Of a stretch of DNA of 15,251 nucleotides, positions 4,991-11,114 are shown piece after piece. Position 1 is the first letter of the stretch; each line of letters opens with the position of its first letter. Location: contig CBCTZG010000068.1 in the NCBI GenBank assembly GCA_965151315.1, positions 1-15,251 on the forward strand. The letters run 5' to 3'. The notes beneath the pieces were generated by a model. The model searched no databases. It had not been told where the DNA came from and worked only from the letters and a program-made list of their open reading frames with translations. The position numbers and the translations under genes were made by a program. This DNA comes from Avimonoglobus sp965151315. GTDB taxonomy: Bacteria; Bacillota; Clostridia; UBA1381.

Positions 4991-7492
4991 ATGGCGAAAA
5001 AGTCAAAGGAAAAAGAGCTGGATATGGAGGCCATTGCCAACCAAAAGGTCATTGATGTCGAGCTGAACAACGAGATGAAAAAGTCGTACATAGCTTATGC
5101 CATGAGCGTAATCGTCAGCCGTGCGCTGCCGGACGTCCGGGATGGCATGAAGCCGGTGCACCGCCGGATTCTGTATGATATGTATGAGTCCAATTTGTTT
5201 TACGAAAACGATTTCAGAAAGTCTGCCGCGACCGTGGGTGATGTACTGGGTAAATACCATCCCCACGGTGACAGCTCTGTGTATGACGCCATGGTGCGGC
5301 TGGCCCAGGATTTCTCGCTCCGGTACCCGTTGGTTACCGGTAAGGGGAATTTTGGCTCCATCGACGGTGATCCCCCGGCGGCCTACCGGTATACGGAAGC
5401 AAAGATGTCGAAAATGGCGGCGGAAATGCTTTCCGATATTGAAAAGGATACCGTTGACTATGTGCCCAATTATGATGATAAGCGCAAGGAGCCGGATGTG
5501 CTCCCTTCCCGCTTCCCCAATCTGTTGGTCAACGGATCCTCCGGGATCGCGGTGGGAATGGCCACCAATATCCCGCCCCATAATCTGCGGGAAACGATCG
5601 ACGGTATCATTGCCGTGATCGATGAACCGGAAATCACCATTGAGGAATTGATGCAGTACATTAAAGGCCCGGATTTCCCCACAGGCGGGATTATTATGGG
5701 GCTTTCCGGAATCCGCAGCGCCTATACTACCGGCCGGGGCAGAGTGATTGTCCGGGCCCGGGCGGAGATTGAGGAATCCGACAGCGGAAAATCCCGGATT
5801 ATTGTGACGGAGCTGCCGTATCAGGTTAATAAGGCCCGGCTGGAAAAGTATATCAACGAGCTGGCCCGAGATGGGAAAATTGATGGTATCGCCTCTACCC
5901 GGGACGAATCTGACGAGAACATACGGCTGATTATTGAGCTGAAGCGGGACGCAAACCCCAATGTGGTGCTGAATAACCTATATAAATTTACCCAGATGCA
6001 GGAAACCTTTGGGGTGATCTTGATCGCCCTGGTGGACAAGGAACCCAAGACCCTGAACCTGCGTGAAATCATCGATTACTACATTGCCCATCAGGAGGAT
6101 GTCATCACCCGCCGGACGAAATTTGATTTGAACAAGGCGGAGGAGCATGCCCACCTGCTGGAGGGATACCGGGTTGCAATCGACCATATTGATGAGGTAA
6201 TCCGGGTGATCCGGGCTTCTAAGTCCATCCCGGACGCTAAGCTGTCTCTTTCCGAGCGGTTTAGCCTGTCGGATGTGCAGGCCACAGCCATTGTGCAGAT
6301 GCCGCTGGGCCGGTTGTCCGGCTTGGAACGGGATAAGATCGAGGAAGACTACCGCCAGACCATGGAAAAGATCGCGGAGTATCACCGGATTTTATCGGAT
6401 GAGGGCGCGGTTTTGAGCATTGTGAAGGATGACCTGCGCCGGATCCGGGATAAATACGGCGATGACCGCCGGACAGAGATCGCGATGGTAACGGATGAAC
6501 TGGATATTGAGGATTTGATCGACGAGGAGGAAATCGTGGTTACCCTGACCCACAGCGGTTATACGAAGCGGGTTCCGGTAGCTACCTACAAGACCCAGCA
6601 CCGGGGCGGCCGGGGCATCTCGGGGATTACTACCCGGGAAGAGGACTTTGTGGAGCGGATTTTTACCACCTCAACCCATGATACTCTGCTGTTCTTTACG
6701 ACCCGGGGGGTTGTGTACCGCTTAAAGGGTTATCAGATCCCTGAGGCGGGCCGGCAGGCCCGGGGGACGGCCATTGTCAACCTGCTGCCCTTAGAGCCGG
6801 ATGAAAAGATTACGGCCATGATCCCCATCAGCGACTTTGAAGATGGGAAATACTTGATGTTTGTCACGAAAAACGGCACGGTGAAAAAGACGGATCTGAT
6901 GGATTATGCCCGGATCCGGGCCGGCGGCCTGCGCGCTATTGAACTGGCGGAGGGGGACGAGCTGATGGTGGTGAAGCTGACCGATAATCAGCAGAACCTA
7001 ATCATTGGTACCCACGACGGTATGGCCATTTGCTTCCCCGAACAAGACGTGCGGCCCATGGGCCGGACTGCTCGGGGCGGCGGGGGATTCCGGCTGAGTC
7101 CGGGGGACTACGTTGTAGGCGCTAGCATTTGCCTGGAAAACTCCCAGCTTCTGGTTGTAACGGAAAACGGCTACGGCAAGAAAACGCCCCTGGAGGAATA
7201 TAAGATCCAGACCCGGGGCGGCAAAGGCGTACTTACCTATCGGATCACAGACAAGACCGGCAAGATTGCGGGGATCAAGACGGTAACGGATGAGGACGAT
7301 GTAATGCTCACCACCTCCGACGGCGTTTTGATCCGGACTCACGCGGCGGAAATCAGCACCTTTGGCCGGCAGACCCAGGGTGTGCGGATTATGCGCCTGG
7401 ACGACGGTGTAAAATTGGTGAGCATGGCCCGGACGGCACGGGAAGAGGAGTCTGGAGAAGAAGCCCAGGCGGAACCGAATACAGAAGAATAA
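4991..7492 (+). CDS. gyrA: DNA gyrase subunit A
   Basis: This 833-residue protein is the DNA breakage-reunion and wrapping subunit of DNA gyrase, which introduces negative supercoils with GyrB and ATP. The N-terminal part has ALPDVRDGMKPVHRRILY, the quinolone-determining segment HPHGDSSVYDAMVRLAQ (Ser95 and Asp99 at the E. coli 83 and 87 positions, both wild type), and the active-site Tyr134 in AYRYTEAKMS. A coiled-coil region follows, then a C-terminal beta-pinwheel. The GyrA box QHRGGRG (536-542) identifies gyrase rather than topoisomerase IV, and a second such motif QTRGGKG (740-746) marks another blade. The last residues are a Glu-rich acidic tail. The start has a GAGGAGG site. gyrB is not next to it, unlike the common gyrB-gyrA order. 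A cyclophilin lipoprotein gene starts 16 bases after its stop, so the two are probably one transcript. Confidence 0.95.
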   Translation: MAKKSKEKELDMEAIANQKVIDVELNNEMKKSYIAYAMSVIVSRALPDVRDGMKPVHRRILYDMYESNLFYENDFRKSAATVGDVLGKYHPHGDSSVYDAMVRLAQDFSLRYPLVTGKGNFGSIDGDPPAAYRYTEAKMSKMAAEMLSDIEKDTVDYVPNYDDKRKEPDVLPSRFPNLLVNGSSGIAVGMATNIPPHNLRETIDGIIAVIDEPEITIEELMQYIKGPDFPTGGIIMGLSGIRSAYTTGRGRVIVRARAEIEESDSGKSRIIVTELPYQVNKARLEKYINELARDGKIDGIASTRDESDENIRLIIELKRDANPNVVLNNLYKFTQMQETFGVILIALVDKEPKTLNLREIIDYYIAHQEDVITRRTKFDLNKAEEHAHLLEGYRVAIDHIDEVIRVIRASKSIPDAKLSLSERFSLSDVQATAIVQMPLGRLSGLERDKIEEDYRQTMEKIAEYHRILSDEGAVLSIVKDDLRRIRDKYGDDRRTEIAMVTDELDIEDLIDEEEIVVTLTHSGYTKRVPVATYKTQHRGGRGISGITTREEDFVERIFTTSTHDTLLFFTTRGVVYRLKGYQIPEAGRQARGTAIVNLLPLEPDEKITAMIPISDFEDGKYLMFVTKNGTVKKTDLMDYARIRAGGLRAIELAEGDELMVVKLTDNQQNLIIGTHDGMAICFPEQDVRPMGRTARGGGGFRLSPGDYVVGASICLENSQLLVVTENGYGKKTPLEEYKIQTRGGKGVLTYRITDKTGKIAGIKTVTDEDDVMLTTSDGVLIRTHAAEISTFGRQTQGVRIMRLDDGVKLVSMARTAREEESGEEAQAEPNTEE

Positions 7493-7508
7493 GAAAGGAA
7501 GAAAAACC

Positions 7509-8156
7509 ATGAAAAGAATGATGAAGATCGTATCCTGGATGCTGGCATCCGTCCTGCTGGTATTGGCGGCGGGCTGCAGCGGCGGAGAGAAGAATGAAGC
7601 CACCCCTACTCCTGCAGCCACGGATAATGTGGCGCAGGTTACGGACCCATACGCGGATCCGATCCATATCAGCATTGAGATGGCGGACGGCGGCCTGATC
7701 AAGGCGGAGCTGTATCCGAATCTGGCGCCGAAAACTGTTGAAAATTTCACCAAGCTCATTAAAGAAAAATTCTTTAACGGCCTGATTTTCCACCGGGTCA
7801 TCCCCGGCTTCATGATTCAGGGCGGCGGCTATGATGAGAATCTAAAGGCCAAGGAGGCCGACCCGATTCAGGGCGAGTTTGCGGCAAACGGCTTTGAAAA
7901 TAATCTGAGCCATACCCGGGGGGTGCTGTCTATGGCCAGGACCAACGATCCCAACTCCGCATCCAGCCAGTTCTTTATTATGCACGAGGATAGCCCTAGC
8001 TTGGACGGCCAGTACGCGGCCTTTGGGAGGGTGACCGAGGGGATGGATGTAGTGGACGCCATCGCGGAAACAGAAACAGAAACGGTGACGCCCCAGATCA
8101 TGGAGGATGTACCGGTGGTTCCTCAGGTAATTAAGAGTATCTCGATTGATCAGTAA
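7509..8156 (+). CDS. Cyclophilin-type peptidyl-prolyl cis-trans isomerase, exported lipoprotein
   Basis: This 215-residue protein has an N-terminal lipoprotein signal: basic MKRMMK, a hydrophobic stretch, then the lipobox LAAGC with Cys23 as the lipidated residue. A Thr/Pro/Ala spacer leads to a cyclophilin domain from about 52. Conserved active-site positions are present: FHRVIPGFMIQGG (Arg96, Gln104), SASSQFF (Gln154, Phe156) and LDGQYAAFG. The Trp that binds cyclosporin in human cyclophilin A is replaced by Ser in SPSLDG. It should catalyse proline isomerisation in proteins folding outside the membrane. An AGAAAGGAAG ribosome site lies before ATG 7509. It sits between gyrA and a shorter cytosolic paralogue, with which it shares most of its domain sequence, so the pair probably arose by tandem duplication. 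Confidence 0.93.
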   Translation: MKRMMKIVSWMLASVLLVLAAGCSGGEKNEATPTPAATDNVAQVTDPYADPIHISIEMADGGLIKAELYPNLAPKTVENFTKLIKEKFFNGLIFHRVIPGFMIQGGGYDENLKAKEADPIQGEFAANGFENNLSHTRGVLSMARTNDPNSASSQFFIMHEDSPSLDGQYAAFGRVTEGMDVVDAIAETETETVTPQIMEDVPVVPQVIKSISIDQ

Positions 8157-8197
8157 AAATAACGCGGATGCGGCAGCTTCCGCAGGGAGGGATGCAT

Positions 8198-8680
8198 ATG
8201 TGCAACGATATTATTATTACCATGCGGGACGGCGGCGTGATCAAAGCGGAGCTGTATCCCCAGACGGCCCCTATTACAGTGGAGAATTTTGTCCGGCTGA
8301 TTGGCGAAAAATTTTTTGACGGCCTGATCTTCCACCGGGTTATTTCCGGCTTTATGATCCAGGGCGGCGGCTATACGGAAGATGGGGAGCAGAAGGAAGC
8401 GCCCAGTATCAAGGGGGAATTTGCCGCCAACGGGATTTCCAATGACCTGAAGCATACCCGGGGCGTACTGTCCATGGCCCGGACGTCGTTCCCGAATTCC
8501 GCGTCCAGCCAGTTCTTTATCATGCATCAGGACGCGCCCCATTTAGACGGCCAGTACGCGGCCTTTGGCAAGGTGACGGAAGGAATGGAGATCGTGGATA
8601 AAATCGCGGAAACAAAGACCAATTTTATGGATCAGCCCACAGAACCCCAAGTCATCGCGTCGATCCGCATGGCGGAATAA
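8198..8680 (+). CDS. Cyclophilin-type peptidyl-prolyl cis-trans isomerase, cytosolic
   Basis: This 160-residue single-domain cyclophilin has no signal peptide. FHRVISGFMIQGGG (Arg47, Gln55), SASSQFF (Gln105, Phe107) and LDGQYAAFG are the family's active-site segments; His stands where human cyclophilin A has the cyclosporin-contacting Trp. Start choice: an in-frame ATG at 8168 lies upstream, but the only strong ribosome site, GGGAGG (8185-8190), is 7 bases before ATG 8198 and only 1 before ATG 8192, so 8198 is preferred. It is highly similar to the upstream lipoprotein from the DGG(L/V)IKAELYP stretch onwards and diverges after the IAET motif. The pair would place the same activity on both sides of the membrane. 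It is the last gene before a hairpin-rich gap. Confidence 0.93.
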   Translation: MCNDIIITMRDGGVIKAELYPQTAPITVENFVRLIGEKFFDGLIFHRVISGFMIQGGGYTEDGEQKEAPSIKGEFAANGISNDLKHTRGVLSMARTSFPNSASSQFFIMHQDAPHLDGQYAAFGKVTEGMEIVDKIAETKTNFMDQPTEPQVIASIRMAE

Positions 8681-8692
8681 GCATTTATCCAG

Positions 8693-8714
8693 ACAGGCGG
8701 GAAGCCCCGTCTGT
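8693..8714 (+). repeat. Hairpin similar to one at 8948-8968
   Basis: ACAGGCGGG pairs with CCCGTCTGT (9 bp, one G-T pair) with loop AAGC, 12 bases after the cyclophilin stop. No T-run follows. A close variant, with the same ACAGGC and GGAAGCC core, occurs at 8948-8968, so the two flank the gap before parE. Confidence 0.5.
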
Positions 8715-8769
8715 GCCAGCGTGCCGATAAAGTCGACATGCTGAGAGACTATTGAAAAACAAAGGGATA

Positions 8770-8827
8770 TTTTGTGAAAATGTGCCCGTCGGCGTACAGT
8801 GGCACGGTAGGGGGCATTTTCGCAAAA
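8770..8827 (+). other. Long stem-loop in the cyclophilin-parE gap
   Basis: TTTTGTGAAAATG (8770-8782) pairs with CATTTTCGCAAAA (8815-8827), 13 bp with one G-T pair, around a 32-base loop that can fold further (alternative GTGCC/GGCAC at 8782-8786 and 8801-8805). No promoter is visible just upstream and no convincing gene spans it. Together with the terminator at 8837-8872 it could be a 3'-UTR structure, a small RNA released from the cyclophilin transcript, or a copy of a dispersed intergenic element. Confidence 0.5.
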
Positions 8828-8836
8828 AGCAAGCAG

Positions 8837-8872
8837 CCATGCGGGTTTCTCCATGAAGCCCGCATGGTTTTT
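8837..8872 (+). terminator. Intrinsic terminator of the gyrA-cyclophilin operon
   Basis: CCATGCGGGTTTC (8837-8849) pairs with GAAGCCCGCATGG (8855-8867), 13 bp with one G-T pair and a 5-base loop, followed by TTTTT. It is the first strong terminator after gyrA and probably ends that transcript. Confidence 0.8.
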
Positions 8873-8944
8873 CGTAAACAATCATTTTGAGAATGCGTTT
8901 TCTTATTCTCCTGCTTGCGGTAGGACAAGTTTTTCTACAGCCTG

Positions 8945-8975
8945 AAAACAGGCCGGAAGCCTGCCTGTCTTTTTT
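8945..8975 (+). terminator. Second terminator just before the parE promoter
   Basis: ACAGGC (8948-8953) pairs with GCCTGT (8963-8968), with an inner GG/CC pairing, followed by CTTTTTT. It would shield the parE promoter, whose -35 starts at 8988, from read-through. Confidence 0.65.
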
Positions 8976-8987
8976 GCCGGGAAACAT

Positions 8988-9017
8988 TTGACAAATCCCT
9001 ACTATTGATAGTATAAT
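8988..9017 (+). promoter_or_regulatory. Near-consensus promoter of the parE-parC-tagA-tmk operon
   Basis: TTGACA (8988-8993), an 18-base spacer and TATAAT (9012-9017). The start would be near 9024. The leader carries a small hairpin TGTGT/ACACA (9031-9046) before the start codon at 9083. Confidence 0.9.
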
Positions 9018-9082
9018 AAAAATGGGTTATTGTGTTTTCGGACACAATGCATAGAGAATTTGAAGAAAACGAGGTTACAGGT

Positions 9083-11101
9083 ATGCCGAGGAAAAAGCAA
9101 GAATACGGGAACGAGAGCATTTCCAGCCTAAAGGGCGCGGACAGGGTCCGCAAGCGTCCGGCAGTTATTTTTGGCTCGGACGGGCTGGAGGGGTGCTGCC
9201 ACTCCTTTTTTGAGATTCTTTCCAATTCCATTGACGAAGCCAGGGAGGGGTACGGAAACGTTATCGAGGTCACCCGTTTTCTGGATCAGTCCATCGAGGT
9301 CCGCGACCACGGCCGCGGGATCCCACTGGACTATAATGAAAACGAAAAACGCTTCAACTGGGAGCTGGTCTACTGCGAGCTGTATGCCGGCGGAAAATAT
9401 AACAATAACGAAGGCGGTATGTATGAATACAGCCTGGGCCTAAACGGCCTGGGGGCCTGTGCTACACAGTACAGCGCGGAATATATGGATGTAACGGTTG
9501 TCCGGGACAAGACAAAATACACCCTGCATTTTGAAAAGGGCGAAAATATAGGCGGGCTTTCCAAGGAGCCTACCCGCAGCGTCCAGACGGGGACGGTCCA
9601 GCGGTGGAAGCCGGACCGGGAGGTGTTCACAGACATTGCCATCCCCCTGTCCTTTTTTCAGGATACCCTGGAAAAGCAGGCCATGACCAATGCCGGGCTA
9701 AAATTTATTTTGTATAATGAAACCCAGACAGGTATGGAAATGTTTGAATATTACTACGAAAATGGGATCGTAGACTATCTGAAGGATACTGTGGGGGAAA
9801 ACAGCTTTACCACAGTAGAGGTCTGGGAGACGGAGCGTAAGGGCCGGGACCGGGAGGACAAGCCTATGTACCGGGTCAAGATGCAGATCGCCTTTTGCTT
9901 TTCCCAGACGATAAACCTGCTGGAATACTATCACAACTCCAGCTGGCTGGAGCACGGCGGTTCCCCGGACAAGGCAGTACGCAATGCTTTTGTGTATGCC
10001 ATTGACCAGTATTTAAAGGCAAACGGGAAATACAATAAGAATGAATCCAAAATTACCTTTAACGATGTGGCGGACTGCCTGGCATTGGTGATCAATTCCT
10101 TTTCCACCCAGACCAGCTACGAAAACCAGACGAAAAAAGCGATTAACAACAAATTTATTCAGGAGGCCATGACGGAGTTCCTCCGGCACCAGCTGGAGGT
10201 CTATTTCATTGAAAATAAGGCCGACGCAGAAAAGATTGCGAACCAGGTGCTGGTCAACAAACGTTCCCGGGAAAATGCGGAAAAGGTGCGTATTGACGTG
10301 AAGAAAAAGCTGACTGGGACGATGGACGTGACCAACCGGGTAGAAAAGTTCGTAGACTGCCGAAGTAAGGACGTCAGCCTCCGGGAAGTGTATATCGTGG
10401 AGGGCGATTCGGCGCTGGGCTCCTGTAAGCTGGCCCGGGACCCGTCTTTCCAGGCGATCATGCCGATCCGGGGCAAGATTCTGAACTGCCTGAAAGCTGA
10501 CTACGCTAAGATTTTCAAAAGTGATGTTATTCTGGATCTGGTGAAGGTTTTGGGCTGCGGGATCGAGATCCACTCCAAGCACAACAAGGGAATGGATACC
10601 TTCAGCCTGGATAATCTTCGGTGGAGCAAGGTGATTATCTGCACAGATGCCGACGTGGACGGCTTCCAGATCCGCACCTTGGTGCTGACCATGATTTACC
10701 GGCTGATGCCCACTTTGATCGAGGCGGGCAAGGTCTATATTGCCGAATCGCCTCTGTATGAGATCAGCATTTTAAAGACAAAGCGTAAGGGGGAAAAGCT
10801 CTTTGCCTATACGGACCGGGAAAAGGATCAAATAGTCGCGCGGTTGGTTGAAGAGGGCCTCTCGAAAGAAAAGGACGAGTATGAGATCAAGCGGAGCAAA
10901 GGGCTGGGCGAGAACCAGCCGGATATGATGAGCCTGACTACTATGCATCCGGCTACACGGCGGCTGATCAAGGTGACGCCGGAGAGTGTGGAGCGGACGG
11001 CGATGATGTTTGATATCCTGCTGGGGGATAATCTCCAGAGCCGTAAGGATTACATTGCCCAAAACGGCGGTCTGTACATGGAAATGCTGGATTTAAGCTG
11101 A
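9083..11101 (+). CDS. parE: Type IIA DNA topoisomerase B subunit, divergent ParE/GyrB-like
   Basis: This 672-residue protein is the ATPase/TOPRIM subunit of a second type IIA topoisomerase, expected to pair with the next gene product. GHKL ATPase: EILSNSIDEA (Asn48), VRDHGRGIP (Asp75) and the glycine loop LGLNGLG (118-124). The QTK-type transducer lysine is in ENQTKKA (Lys351). TOPRIM: IVEGDSALGS (Glu440), MPIRGKILN, and the metal-binding DADVDG (Asp522, Asp524, Asp526). SKGLGENQPD and TTMHPATRR close the domain. Sequence is unusual where the family is usually rigid: EGDSAGGS reads EGDSALGS, and the canonical GGLHGVG reads LGLNGLG. ATG 9083 is chosen with GAGG at 9071-9074. Upstream in-frame starts (GTG 9032, ATG 9047) have no ribosome site and fall in the leader hairpin. 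ParE versus a second GyrB cannot be settled from this subunit alone; the partner favours topoisomerase IV. Confidence 0.9.
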   Translation: MPRKKQEYGNESISSLKGADRVRKRPAVIFGSDGLEGCCHSFFEILSNSIDEAREGYGNVIEVTRFLDQSIEVRDHGRGIPLDYNENEKRFNWELVYCELYAGGKYNNNEGGMYEYSLGLNGLGACATQYSAEYMDVTVVRDKTKYTLHFEKGENIGGLSKEPTRSVQTGTVQRWKPDREVFTDIAIPLSFFQDTLEKQAMTNAGLKFILYNETQTGMEMFEYYYENGIVDYLKDTVGENSFTTVEVWETERKGRDREDKPMYRVKMQIAFCFSQTINLLEYYHNSSWLEHGGSPDKAVRNAFVYAIDQYLKANGKYNKNESKITFNDVADCLALVINSFSTQTSYENQTKKAINNKFIQEAMTEFLRHQLEVYFIENKADAEKIANQVLVNKRSRENAEKVRIDVKKKLTGTMDVTNRVEKFVDCRSKDVSLREVYIVEGDSALGSCKLARDPSFQAIMPIRGKILNCLKADYAKIFKSDVILDLVKVLGCGIEIHSKHNKGMDTFSLDNLRWSKVIICTDADVDGFQIRTLVLTMIYRLMPTLIEAGKVYIAESPLYEISILKTKRKGEKLFAYTDREKDQIVARLVEEGLSKEKDEYEIKRSKGLGENQPDMMSLTTMHPATRRLIKVTPESVERTAMMFDILLGDNLQSRKDYIAQNGGLYMEMLDLS

Positions 11102-11114
11102 AAGGAGGAGGAGT

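Noticed and set aside
6998..7813. Leftward ORF of 271 codons antisense to gyrA and the lipoprotein
   Set aside because: It spans two secure genes on the other strand; long antisense frames are common in this codon usage and no domain is visible.
8168..8197. Longer start of the cytosolic cyclophilin
   Set aside because: No ribosome site precedes it; GGGAGG fits ATG 8198, and the extra residues are not part of the domain.
8543..8881. Leftward ORF of 112 codons overlapping the second cyclophilin
   Set aside because: Half of it is antisense to a secure gene and the rest lies in the structured gap; no domain or ribosome site.
8685..8987. Leftward ORF of 100 codons filling the cyclophilin-parE gap
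   Set aside because: It runs through terminators and stem-loops, overlaps the parE promoter region by its start, has only a weak ribosome site and no recognisable domain. It is more likely an accident of a structured element.
9032..9082. Longer start of the ParE-like protein (GTG 9032 or ATG 9047)
   Set aside because: GTG 9032 lies only about 8 bases after the predicted transcript start, and both fall within or at the edge of a leader hairpin without a ribosome site.
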